Below are positions 27,068 to 35,800 of a stretch of DNA of 64,000 nucleotides, in pieces (the stretch's first letter is position 1; every line of letters begins with the position of its first letter). Source of the DNA: a bacterium BMS3Abin11 (GTDB lineage Bacteria > Pseudomonadota > Gammaproteobacteria > BMS3Bbin11); NCBI GenBank assembly GCA_002897635.1, contig BDTD01000025.1, positions 62,001 to 126,000 on the forward strand. The letters run 5' to 3'. The notes under the pieces are model-generated. The model worked only from the letters and a program-made list of their open reading frames with translations. It made no database searches and was not told the origin of the DNA. The position numbers were made by a program, and so were the translations under genes.

Positions 27068-29521
27068 ATGATCGAGTCAGCCACCGAAAACACCCCAGCA
27101 ACCGGGCTCACATCAACGGAAGCGGCCAAACGACTGCAGCAATATGGCCTTAACGCCCTGGAGGAGAAAAAGGTCTCCCCGCTGTTGAAGTTACTGGGTT
27201 ACTTCTGGGGCCCGATTCCATGGATGATCGAAGTGGCGGCCATCCTTTCCGCCCTGATCCAGCACTGGCCCGACTTCTGGATTATCATCACTTTGCTGGC
27301 CTTCAACGCCGGGGTCGGATTCTGGCAGGAATACACCGCCGGCAATGCAGTGGAAGCCCTCAGGAAACAGCTCGCCCTGCGGGCCCGGGTGCTGCGCGAT
27401 GGCCAGTGGCAGGCAATTGACGCCACCCAGCTGGTGCCCGGGGATGTGGTTCGCCTGCGCCTTGGCGACGTGATACCGGCCGATGTCAGGCTGCTGGGAG
27501 ACGCTTATCTAAGCGTCGATCAGTCGGCTCTTACCGGGGAATCCCTGCCGGTTGCCAAACAGCTGGGAGATGACGCCTTCTCTGGAACCATCATCAAACA
27601 GGGAGAGGCGGTGGCCGAGGTCACCTCTACCGGCAAGAATACCCGCTTCGGAAAAACTGCCAGCCTGGTAGAACAGGCAAAGACTGTCTCCCACTTCCAG
27701 AAGGCAGTACTGACCATCGGCGACTATCTGATCTACGTCAGTCTGGCTCTGGTCATCGCCCTGGTGCTGGTGCAACTGCACCGGCATGCCCCGTGGCTGG
27801 AACTGGTGCAGTTCGCCCTGATCCTGACCGTCGCTTCCATTCCCGTCGCCATGCCGGCGGTGCTGTCCATGACCATGGCTCTGGGCGCCATGGCACTGTC
27901 AAAACATAAGGCCATCGTCACCCGGCTGGAGTCGATTGAGGAAATGGCCAGTATGGACATACTCTGTTCCGACAAGACCGGCACCCTGACCCAGAACCAA
28001 CTCACCCTGGGCAACATCGAACTATTCAAGGCCCAGGATGAACAGGAAGTATTGCTGGCCGCCGCCCTGGCCTCGCGAGAAGAGGATCGGGACGCCATTG
28101 ACGAAGCGGTGCTCCACGGACTCAGGGACAGGCATCATCTTGATCACTTCAACCAGACTGTCTTCGTACCTTTTGATCCGGTGCACAAACGCACTGAGGC
28201 GAGCATACGCGATAGCGAAGGGAAATCGTTTCGGGTCGCCAAGGGGGCACCTCAGGTCATCATGCAACTGTCGGCTCTGGCGGACGCCGAGCTGGAGCGG
28301 GCACAGAAGGTGGTGGATGACTTCGCCACTCAGGGCTACCGCGCGCTGGCCGTCGCACGTCAGACGCAGGAGAATGCGCCATGGATCTTTCTCGGCATTC
28401 TGTCCCTGTTCGATCCGCCGCGTGAAGACTCCGCCGAGACCATTGCCAGCGCCCGCAGCCACGGGGTCCAGGTGAAAATGGTCACCGGTGACAACGTCGC
28501 CATCGCCCGCCAGATCGCTGGCAAACTGGGACTTGGCACCAATATCCTGAAAGCTGACAGCCTGCCAACCGAGCATACCGGGACAGAAACGCCGAGCGAC
28601 ATCACGGAACGCGTGGAGAACTCAGATGGCTTTGCCGAAGTGTTCCCAGAACACAAGTTTTCCATCGTTAAAATCCTGCAGGGGCACAACCATATCACCG
28701 GCATGACCGGAGACGGGGTCAACGATGCCCCGGCACTCAAACAGGCGGACGTGGGTATTGCAGTCAGCGGCGCCACCGATGCCGCCCGCGCCGCTGCTGA
28801 TCTGGTCCTTACCAATCCCGGCCTGTCAGTGATCATCAATGCAATAGAAGAATCGCGGCGTATTTTCGAACGTATGAACGCCTATGCCATCTACCGTATC
28901 AGCGAAACCATCCGCATCATGTTCTTTGTGGTGCTGGCGATGATCTTCTTCAATTTCTATCCGATCACTGCGGTGATGATCATTCTGCTTGCGTTCTTCA
29001 ATGATATTCCAATCATGACCATCGCATACGATCACACCAATCTGGAAAAAGCCCCGGTAAGGTGGGATATGCGGCAGGTAATTACCGTCGCCACCGCCAT
29101 GGGCATTACCGGTGTTATCGGCAGTTTCGGTATGTTGCTGATCGCCATGGACTGGTTGCACCTTGGCGTCGACCAGATCCAGACCTATGTGTTCCTGAAG
29201 ATGGCGGTTGCCGGACATCTGGTACTGTTCGTGGCCCGCAGTAAGGGACACTTCTGGAAACGGCCCTGGCCAGCACCCATTATGGTCTGGTCGGCAGTTA
29301 TCACCAAACTGGCGGCAACCTTGCTGGCAGCCTATGGTTTTGGCCTGATAACGCCCATCAGCTGGCCAGAGGTCGCCCTCATCTGGGGCTATTCCATCGG
29401 TTCCGCTTACCTAACCGACCTGGTCAAGGTCGCGGTCTATCAACGCTTTGGCCATCACACACCACGTCATCAAAACTTTCTCAATACGCTCAAGGACAGG
29501 TTTGTGCGCGGTTGGCATTGA
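27068..29521 (+). CDS. P-type (P3A) proton-exporting ATPase
   Basis: An 817-residue plasma-membrane H+-ATPase of the fungal/plant-type P3A class, found sporadically in bacteria. Seen: N-terminal cation ATPase domain (LTSTEAAKRLQQYGLNALEEKK), actuator TGES (ALTGESLPV), ion site PVAMPAVLS, phosphorylated D302 in CSDKTGTLTQNQLTL, and hinge GMTGDGVNDAPALKQADVGIAVSGATDAA. About ten helices are present. It has an AGGAG site and follows phosphoketolase in the same direction. It could use ATP from acetate kinase to expel acid, a functional inference from position. Confidence 0.94.
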   Translation: MIESATENTPATGLTSTEAAKRLQQYGLNALEEKKVSPLLKLLGYFWGPIPWMIEVAAILSALIQHWPDFWIIITLLAFNAGVGFWQEYTAGNAVEALRKQLALRARVLRDGQWQAIDATQLVPGDVVRLRLGDVIPADVRLLGDAYLSVDQSALTGESLPVAKQLGDDAFSGTIIKQGEAVAEVTSTGKNTRFGKTASLVEQAKTVSHFQKAVLTIGDYLIYVSLALVIALVLVQLHRHAPWLELVQFALILTVASIPVAMPAVLSMTMALGAMALSKHKAIVTRLESIEEMASMDILCSDKTGTLTQNQLTLGNIELFKAQDEQEVLLAAALASREEDRDAIDEAVLHGLRDRHHLDHFNQTVFVPFDPVHKRTEASIRDSEGKSFRVAKGAPQVIMQLSALADAELERAQKVVDDFATQGYRALAVARQTQENAPWIFLGILSLFDPPREDSAETIASARSHGVQVKMVTGDNVAIARQIAGKLGLGTNILKADSLPTEHTGTETPSDITERVENSDGFAEVFPEHKFSIVKILQGHNHITGMTGDGVNDAPALKQADVGIAVSGATDAARAAADLVLTNPGLSVIINAIEESRRIFERMNAYAIYRISETIRIMFFVVLAMIFFNFYPITAVMIILLAFFNDIPIMTIAYDHTNLEKAPVRWDMRQVITVATAMGITGVIGSFGMLLIAMDWLHLGVDQIQTYVFLKMAVAGHLVLFVARSKGHFWKRPWPAPIMVWSAVITKLAATLLAAYGFGLITPISWPEVALIWGYSIGSAYLTDLVKVAVYQRFGHHTPRHQNFLNTLKDRFVRGWH

Positions 29522-29549
29522 AGCCAAAGAAAATAAACAACACAGAAAT

Positions 29550-29565
29550 TGTCACCTGCATGACA
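29550..29565. promoter_or_regulatory. Shared 16-bp motif, copy 1
   Basis: TGTCACCTGCATGACA, an inverted TGTCA/TGACA pair, lies just past the H+-ATPase stop. The identical 16 bases occur at 35731-35746 upstream of the second YfdX gene. It may be a protein-binding site or part of duplicated intergenic sequence. Confidence 0.35.
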
Positions 29566-29669
29566 GCGTAGCCACAAGCATACCTCCTGGAATGGCTTAC
29601 CGCATTAAGGGTGGCGGGGCGTCTCGATAATAAGAGCATCCATGTCAGTTAATGAAACAGCCCGATAGG

Positions 29670-29829
29670 GTGGGCACCATGATCGGCACCAGCATATTTT
29701 CCATATTCGGTCTCGGTGCTCGAACCGCCGAGGCTGAATCATTTATCGTAACGGAAATTTTTGAAAGTGGAAGATGAAACTGAAAAACTGAAGCGCAAAG
29801 TGCTACCCATTCAGCACCGGGCTCAGTAA
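29670..29829 (+). pseudogene. Degraded copy of the permease/79-residue block
   Basis: The first part reads VGTMIGTSIFSIFGLGARTA, an APC-permease first helix with the usual MIG. After a frame change the next part reads LKVEDETEKLKRKVLPIQHRAQ, matching the end of the ORF at 15869-16108. The two pieces are closer together here than in the first copy. All frames are broken. Confidence 0.8.
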
Positions 29830-29882
29830 AGTTAGAACTGATTAAGTGATAAACCTGCAGCATTACACTAAGGAGATAAACT

Positions 29883-30094
29883 ATGCCGCAACATAAGCAT
29901 TCAACCAGTCTGTATTTTTACAGTCTGATCATGCGATCGCAGGCCGCCCTGGTCAGAGGGGATCTTTCGGAAATGGTGAACACACTGAATGCGACAGGCG
30001 CCATACTTCAACAGGCAACCAGCCGCGGTGCTGGCGCTCGGACTGCGCTGTTAATCGACAGTGTTATCATGGCCAGACCCAATGACGGCAACTG
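29883..30094 (+). pseudogene. Truncated copy of the unknown secreted-protein family
   Basis: MPQHKHSTSLYFYSLIMRSQAALVRGDLSEM, NTLNATGAILQQATSRGAGARTALLIDSV aligns with the intact gene at 16146. An internal deletion removes most of the signal peptide and following residues. Homology stops near codon 70 (PNDG), where a phosphate-binding-protein fragment begins in another frame. The open frame runs on to 30209, but that tail is nonsense. An AAGGAG site is retained, so a short peptide might still be made. Confidence 0.8.
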
Positions 30095-30097
30095 TTC

Positions 30098-30229
30098 ATT
30101 CTTTACAACTTACCGCCAGAACATTACATGTCCCCGCTGCTGCGAACCTTTCTCGACTTTGTTCTTTCAGAGGATGGCCAGAACATCGCAGCCGAGGCAG
30201 AATATGTAAGGCTGGCGGGCTCATTATAG
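30098..30229 (+). pseudogene. C-terminal remnant of a phosphate-binding-type protein
   Basis: The frame reads ILYNLPPEHYMSPLLRTFLD, FVLSEDGQNIAAEAEYVRL and ends at a TAG. This is the typical C-terminal segment of PstS-like periplasmic binding proteins (LY... P..FL.FVLSEDGQ). It does not match the intact PstS at 42780. The fragment at 44201 would fit as the preceding part of the same kind of protein. Confidence 0.78.
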
Positions 30230-30317
30230 GTATGCGCGCGGGCTTATGTTCCCCTCGCATCGACGAACATAGTCCTGCTACTGGTATTAATTTCACTATT
30301 TTCAAAGGACCGACATC

Positions 30318-32744
30318 ATGACCAACAAAACCACTTATATCCGCTGGTTTAGAGAACTAAACATAGATGATGTGTCGCTGGTAGGCGGCAAGAATGCCTC
30401 TCTGGGCGAAATGTATCAGGAGCTGAGTCCCAGGGGGGTACGCATTCCAAACGGTTTTGCCATCACTGCCCAGGCCTATCGCTACATACTGGAACAGGCC
30501 GGCGCATGGGACGCCCTGCGTGCAAGCATGGATGGATTAAACCCGGACGATATGGATGATCTGGCTCGGCGCGGGGCCAGGGCCCGGGATATCATCTACA
30601 GCGCCGGTCTGCCGAAGGATCTGCAGCAGGAAATTCTGCAGGCCGCTCAGCAGTTAAATGATGAATATGGCGAGGGGCTCAGTCTGGCAGTGCGCTCATC
30701 CGCCACCGCCGAAGATCTGCCCACCGCCAGCTTTGCTGGTCAGCAGGACACCTATCTCAATGTCTCAGGCGACGCCGTATTGCTGGATGCCTGCCGCCGT
30801 TGTTTCGCCAGCCTGTTTACTGATCGCGCGATTCACTACCGCATCGATCAGGGTTTTGATCATTTTAAAGTGGCGTTATCCATCGGCGTGATGAAAATGG
30901 TGCGTTCCGATCTGGCCGCCAGCGGCGTGATGTTCTCACTCGACACCGAGACCGGTTTCCGCGACGTGGTCTTCATTACCGGCAGTTACGGTCTGGGTGA
31001 AAACGTGGTTCAGGGTGCGGTGGAACCCGATGAATTCTATGTCCACAAACCCACTTTCGCACAGGGGCACCGGGCCGTACTGCGCCGCCATCGGGGCGGC
31101 AAGGCAATCAAAATGATCTACACCACCGGCCATACCCGGGCCGCGACCCTCAACGTCCCTACCCCTGAAACAGACCGGCTGCGTTTCTGCATCGACGACG
31201 AGGATGTGCTGCAACTGGCCGATTACGCCATCAAAATCGAACAGCATTACAGTGAACAGGCGGGACACACCAAGCCCATGGATATGGAGTGGGCCAAAGA
31301 TGGTCTCGACGGCAAGCTTTATCTGGTCCAGGCGCGGCCGGAAACAGTCGCCTCGCAGCAGAAAGGAACCATCCTTGAACAGTTTCATTTACAGGGTGGC
31401 GGCAAAATTCTGGCTCGGGGCTATGCCATCGGCACCCACATCGCCACTGGCAAGGCCCGTTATATTTCTGATGTTGCCCATCTGCACGAGTTCCAGCCTG
31501 GCGAGGTACTGGTGGCCAACACTACCACTCCGGACTGGGAGCCGGTAATGAAACAGGCTGCCGCCATTGTCACTAATCATGGCGGCCGCACCTGCCACGC
31601 CGCCATTGTTGCGCGAGAATTAAATATCCCCGCCGTGGTCGGCTGCGGCGACGCCACCGACAGCATTCCTGATAGCGAGATGATCACCATCTCCTGCGCA
31701 GGCGGTGACGAAGGTCGGATCTATCAGGGTGAAATTCCCTTTGAGGTAGAACGCACCGATCTGTCCGACCTGCCCCGTCCTCACACCAAAATTATGATCA
31801 ACCTGGGCAACCCGGATCTGGCCTTCTCCACCCGTTTTTTACCCAACGATGGCGTTGGCCTGGCGCGACTGGAATTTATCATCAATGAGTACATCAAGGC
31901 TCACCCGATGGCCCTGCTCCACCCCGATCGGGTAAAGGATAAAAATGAGCGCAGGGCGATTGAAACGCTAATCCATGGCTATCAGGACGGCGCGGAATTC
32001 TTTATCCAGAAACTCTCGGAAGGCGTAGCCACCATCGCCGCCGCCTTCTGGCCCAAACCAGTGGTAGTGCGTATGTCCGATTTTAAAACCAACGAATACG
32101 CTACCCTGCTGGGTGGTCGCGGCTTTGAACCAGAGGAAGACAACCCCATGATCGGCTTTCGCGGCGCCGCCCGATACACCCATCCCGCCTATGCCGAAGG
32201 CTTCGCACTGGAATCTGCGGCGATGAAACGAGTGCGTGACGACATGGGACTGATCAACGTGAAGCTGATGATCCCCTTCTGCCGCCGGGTGGGTGAAGGC
32301 GAACGGGTGCTTCAGGCAATGGCAGACAATGGATTAAAGCGTGGCGAGAATGGGCTGGAAATCTATGTGATGTGCGAAATCCCCAACAACGTGATCCTGA
32401 TCGATCGTTTCGCGCAACTGTTTGATGGCTTTTCCATTGGCTCCAACGATCTCACCCAGCTCACCCTGGGCGTGGATCGGGATTCGGAAATTGTCGCCTT
32501 CGATTTCGATGAACGCGACGAGGGCGTAAAAGAAATGATCCGCATGGCGGTGGAAGGCGCGCGGCGCAATCAGCGCCACTCTGGCCTCTGTGGCCAGGCC
32601 CCTTCCGACTATCCGGAAATGGCTGAATACCTGGTTGAGATTGGCATTGATTCCATGAGCCTGAATCCAGACACAGTGCTTGCCACTACCCGCCATGTGC
32701 TGGAGGTCGAGAAAAGCCTTGATGCCGGTAAAGGAAGGCGATAG
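30318..32744 (+). CDS. ppsA: Phosphoenolpyruvate synthase
   Basis: An 808-residue cytosolic enzyme making PEP from pyruvate and ATP (AMP and phosphate released). The N-terminal ATP-grasp domain has SLVGGKNASLGEMYQEL and AVRSSATAEDLPTASFAGQQDTYLN. The swivelling domain has the phospho-His H427 in GGRTCHAAIVARELNIPAVVG. The C-terminal barrel has RMSDFKTNEYA.LLGG, CEIPNNVILIDRFA.LFDGFSIGSNDLTQLTLG and the active-site Cys in SGLCGQAPSDYPE. Length matches family. AAAGGA lies ahead of the ATG. It is a gluconeogenic step that links to the nearby enolase and aldolase. Confidence 0.96.
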   Translation: MTNKTTYIRWFRELNIDDVSLVGGKNASLGEMYQELSPRGVRIPNGFAITAQAYRYILEQAGAWDALRASMDGLNPDDMDDLARRGARARDIIYSAGLPKDLQQEILQAAQQLNDEYGEGLSLAVRSSATAEDLPTASFAGQQDTYLNVSGDAVLLDACRRCFASLFTDRAIHYRIDQGFDHFKVALSIGVMKMVRSDLAASGVMFSLDTETGFRDVVFITGSYGLGENVVQGAVEPDEFYVHKPTFAQGHRAVLRRHRGGKAIKMIYTTGHTRAATLNVPTPETDRLRFCIDDEDVLQLADYAIKIEQHYSEQAGHTKPMDMEWAKDGLDGKLYLVQARPETVASQQKGTILEQFHLQGGGKILARGYAIGTHIATGKARYISDVAHLHEFQPGEVLVANTTTPDWEPVMKQAAAIVTNHGGRTCHAAIVARELNIPAVVGCGDATDSIPDSEMITISCAGGDEGRIYQGEIPFEVERTDLSDLPRPHTKIMINLGNPDLAFSTRFLPNDGVGLARLEFIINEYIKAHPMALLHPDRVKDKNERRAIETLIHGYQDGAEFFIQKLSEGVATIAAAFWPKPVVVRMSDFKTNEYATLLGGRGFEPEEDNPMIGFRGAARYTHPAYAEGFALESAAMKRVRDDMGLINVKLMIPFCRRVGEGERVLQAMADNGLKRGENGLEIYVMCEIPNNVILIDRFAQLFDGFSIGSNDLTQLTLGVDRDSEIVAFDFDERDEGVKEMIRMAVEGARRNQRHSGLCGQAPSDYPEMAEYLVEIGIDSMSLNPDTVLATTRHVLEVEKSLDAGKGRR

Positions 32745-32765
32745 ACAAACATCTGTAGGTTCGCC

Positions 32766-32945
32766 TACTATAAAAAACTCAGCGAAAGCTGTCCGCTGAT
32801 GTTGCTGGAAGATGGCATGGCCCAGGATGACTGTGATGGCTGGAAACAGTTGAACCAGGCAATCGGCTAGCGTATCGAACTGGTCGGTGATGATCTGTTC
32901 TGCACCAACCCGGCTATCATTACCCGCTGCATCAAAGGAATTTGA
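32766..32945 (+). pseudogene. Remnant of a second enolase gene
   Basis: The frame reads YYKKLSESCPLMLLEDGMAQ, DDCDGWKQLNQAIG, a TAG, then RIELVGDDLFCTNPAIITRC and stops. It aligns with residues around YYQQLADKYPLVLLEDGMAEDDWTGWQTLNQALG of the local enolase, including the shared FCTNPAII. It covers about 60 codons only, with an internal stop. Confidence 0.9.
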
Positions 32946-32952
32946 AAATACC

Positions 32953-33558
32953 TTAAGCTATATTGCCAGTGCTCCAGGTAATGGCGGCATTCCAGAAGGC
33001 GATAACGCGATATTCATGTTCATACCCAAGTTTTGAAATCGTGCCCGTGTCCAGGGCAAGACGTTGTCCGGCTTCGGCGGGAAAACCTGTCCAGCGCGAA
33101 GCGAGAATACGCAGAAAGTGCCCATGGGCGAACACCAGCACATCGCCATCGGTCTGGATAAGTTGTTCAATGGCATTATCTGCTCGTTGCCCGACATGAT
33201 GCAGTGTTTCGCCATGATGAATATTGGCGTTCCAGGTAACCCAGTCCCGACCCCACTGCCGGCGGATATCAGCAGTAGTGCGGCCTTCAAATTCACCGTA
33301 GTCCCACTCGCACAACTGCGGCATAATTCTCGCGTTCGGGAAACCCGCCAGGCCGGCGGTTTCCCTGGCACGGGCCAGGGGTGATGTAAAAACAGCCGCA
33401 AAATGGATTCCGATCCGGTCAATTCCCCGGCCCAGTTCACGCGCCTGACTCCGACCATGGGCATTCAGGGAAACATCCGTCAAGCCGGTATGCTTGCCTG
33501 CAGCACTCCAGTCAGTTTCGCCATGACGTGCAAGCCAGATCGTGGGAGGTCTTTTCAT
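32953..33558 (-). CDS. Histidine phosphatase (phosphoglycerate mutase-like)
   Basis: A 201-residue member of the histidine phosphatase superfamily. It has the N-terminal catalytic LARHGETDWS, the SPLARARETA loop, the acid CEWDYGEFEGRTTADI and the second catalytic His in VLVFAHGHFLRILASRW. It may be a phosphoglycerate mutase (which would connect aldolase and enolase) or a broad phosphatase; sequence does not decide. It is transcribed against the surrounding genes. A fragment of a close relative occurs at 3808-3925. Confidence 0.88.
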   Translation of the reverse strand: MKRPPTIWLARHGETDWSAAGKHTGLTDVSLNAHGRSQARELGRGIDRIGIHFAAVFTSPLARARETAGLAGFPNARIMPQLCEWDYGEFEGRTTADIRRQWGRDWVTWNANIHHGETLHHVGQRADNAIEQLIQTDGDVLVFAHGHFLRILASRWTGFPAEAGQRLALDTGTISKLGYEHEYRVIAFWNAAITWSTGNIA

Positions 33559-33701
33559 GCCACCAATTTGTTGAGTAGGGGTTTCATTAATTGTCAGATA
33601 AAAATAAGCCGGTGTTGGTTGGCGGCAATCCTCATCGCGCCTGGTTTACGGTACACTACTCGTCATGGAATTTTAATTCAATCCACCCGGAGATACAGCT
33701 G

Positions 33702-34308
33702 ATGAACCGTTTGTTTAACACAGTACGCCATTCTGTGCTGGCTATTATTCTGGTGCTACTCGTTCCTGCTGCCCGTGCCTACGATGAAGTAAATCCCCGG
33801 GCCTGGACACTATTGTCTACCCCTGAGGACTGATGACCGGGTTCTTGAACAATTGTCTATCACGTTGGATCAGGTCGCGAAAGCACAACATACCATGGAG
33901 AGTAAGGACGGCGGCACGTACAAGGTGGCTGATTGATGCGACACTTACTGCCAAAGACAGCGAGAACTACCAGCAACTGCTCGGCTGGTTCCCGCTCCTG
34001 CACTTGTCCCTGCTGACGCTGCCCGATGTTGCGGAAGTTCGCTCCGCAGGAACAGAACTGGGTCTTGCCGAGGATATCCTGCAAGGAGACGGCACGGGAG
34101 ATGCGCTGAAGCATTTGTGTATCTCAGCTCACTATCTGGGCTGCGATAAACAAACTCGACATTCCGCTCAAGCAGGCCAACGATGTCCTGACACCGCTGT
34201 ATATAAAGGTTGCACAGGGGGCCAGCCGCTTTTGATAAGGTTCTTAGCTTGTTACGCACTGCGTTAAATGCCGCGTTTGAACGAGCGGCTTCTGTAGGGA
34301 ATCCCTGA
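33702..34308 (+). pseudogene. Frameshifted copy of the unknown secreted-protein family
   Basis: The first frame gives a signal peptide (MNRLFNTVRHSVLAIILVLL, PAARA) and stops at 33831. The next gives DRVLEQLSITLDQVAKAQHTM. A third gives KDSENYQQLLGWFPLLHLSL, LTLPD and GDALKHLCISAHYLGCDK. The end DKVLSLLRTALNAAFERA lies in yet another frame. Each piece lines up in order with the intact protein at 16146-16835, so this is a full-length gene with at least three frameshifts. Confidence 0.85.
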
Positions 34309-34363
34309 TGCCCCCGGTGCAAAACCTGTATAGCTCAGGCTGTCATGCGAATGACAATACGAA

Positions 34364-35629
34364 TTAAAGGTCACGGATCAATCGACGCAGATCACTCCTG
34401 GCTTTCTCATAACTGGACTTCATATTTTTACCGGTGCTTGCTTCAATAGCGTTAACCTCACCAGCCACCGTCACGATTTTGCCTTTCAATGTACCGTTAG
34501 CAGCGTTGATGGCGCGGTTCAGGGAGTTCTTGACCAGCTTCAGGTTGTAGGCCAGCGCGGCATCATCATGATCGATCAATTGCGATATCTCGGCATAACC
34601 CAGCTCCAGCTTGGCGTCTATCAGGTTCTTTTTAACTTTGCTGGCGCCGTGCAGTTTTTGCCAGCCAGCACTGATGTTTTCGGCTTCATGTTCGGACAGG
34701 GCCACCGCTCTTTGCCAGAGACCGGCGAGCCTGGATTTGGCATGTTCAGTATTTGCCGATAGGTCTTTCGACAGTGTCCGGACAGTCTTCTCCATCTCAA
34801 CCAACTTCTTTTGCGTGCGCTTATCGGCATTACCTTTTGCCTGCGCCAACCAACCACTGGCAGCGGCCAGATCGGCCCTGGCAGCGTCATAGCGCCCGGC
34901 GGCATAATCGCGGATGGCTTGCGTGATGCTGTTGCGCGACTGGGTGAGCGGCGATTCGACCGCCAGGGATAGGAATTGCACGTTATCCTCTGCAACGGCC
35001 AGCATTTTATCAGCGGCTTCAGGCTTGTTGTTCGCCAGCAGTCCCTCGGCAGCAATAACAGCCTGAGTCGTACTCGACAACGGCAGGTCAATCTCCGTAT
35101 AGATCAATGTATCCTGCACTGCTTCCAGTTCCGTCCTGGCACCGGCTTTCTTGCCCTTCTTCAGATACTGCCGGGCTTTCCCCAGGTGTTTGCGGGCTTG
35201 TTCGACCGGTAATATATCTGCGATATCCACTAACTCGGCGTCGATGGGAACGAGGTCCAGACCCACTTCCTCGCTCGTCCTGTAATCCAGCTGTTTTTTT
35301 GCGGCCCATATATGGTCAATAATGCTGGCGGTTGGGCGTACAGACCTGATAATTTCGAGCAGCGTGCGGGCCTGCTCCAGATTTACCCTGGCCTGACCCA
35401 GGTCTTCAGCATGAATCGCGGCCCGCGCATTGGCAATATGCCGTAATACCCTGGCGGCAGAACGGGATATGATGCGCTCCTCGGCGCGGCTGACAGTGCG
35501 CCCCGGGACGACACTGACTTCTTCATGAAGGCCGACCGCCGGAACGGTTTGTGCGGTGACGGTGACGGTGGCGACCAGCATAGCGGCGACCAACAGGCTC
35601 AATAAACCAAATCGTGGTAGATTTTTCAT
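34364..35629 (-). CDS. Large YfdX-family secreted protein
   Basis: A 421-residue protein with a signal peptide (LLSLLVAAMLVATVTVTAQT). The first half carries the YfdX pattern (ARVLRHIANARAAIHAEDLGQARVNLEQARTLLEIIR; DILPVEQARKHLGKARQYLKKGKKAGARTELEAVQDTLIYTEIDLPL, in parts; LLANNKPEAADKMLAVAEDNV). The second half is a further helical extension without a known motif. It is about twice the size of usual YfdX proteins. GGAG precedes the ATG (35629). It lies alone between debris and an inverted-repeat element. Confidence 0.85.
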   Translation of the reverse strand: MKNLPRFGLLSLLVAAMLVATVTVTAQTVPAVGLHEEVSVVPGRTVSRAEERIISRSAARVLRHIANARAAIHAEDLGQARVNLEQARTLLEIIRSVRPTASIIDHIWAAKKQLDYRTSEEVGLDLVPIDAELVDIADILPVEQARKHLGKARQYLKKGKKAGARTELEAVQDTLIYTEIDLPLSSTTQAVIAAEGLLANNKPEAADKMLAVAEDNVQFLSLAVESPLTQSRNSITQAIRDYAAGRYDAARADLAAASGWLAQAKGNADKRTQKKLVEMEKTVRTLSKDLSANTEHAKSRLAGLWQRAVALSEHEAENISAGWQKLHGASKVKKNLIDAKLELGYAEISQLIDHDDAALAYNLKLVKNSLNRAINAANGTLKGKIVTVAGEVNAIEASTGKNMKSSYEKARSDLRRLIRDL

Positions 35630-35730
35630 AGGCTGTTCTCCTTTGTTGAAAAGTTTTGAAACAGCCCGTATGCCAGACTGAGACCTTACTCGTTACTAGT
35701 GTAATTTTAGCGATAACAAGCGTAGTTACC

Positions 35731-35746
35731 TGTCACCTGCATGACA
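35731..35746. promoter_or_regulatory. Shared 16-bp motif, copy 2
   Basis: TGTCACCTGCATGACA lies about 100 bp upstream of the large YfdX gene, followed by a further TGACAG half-site (CATCCCTGACAG). It is identical to the copy at 29550. The position would suit a regulatory site for the YfdX gene. The binding protein is unknown. Confidence 0.4.
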
Positions 35747-35800
35747 TCCCTGACAGTTCCATATTGGAGAGAAAAAGAGGAAAGAGGATCTTACTAAACA

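Noticed and set aside
30095-30321. Continuation of the truncated secreted-protein frame and the overlapping 86-codon frame
   Set aside because: Translation after PNDG is nonsense; the phosphate-binding-protein remnant lies in a different frame.
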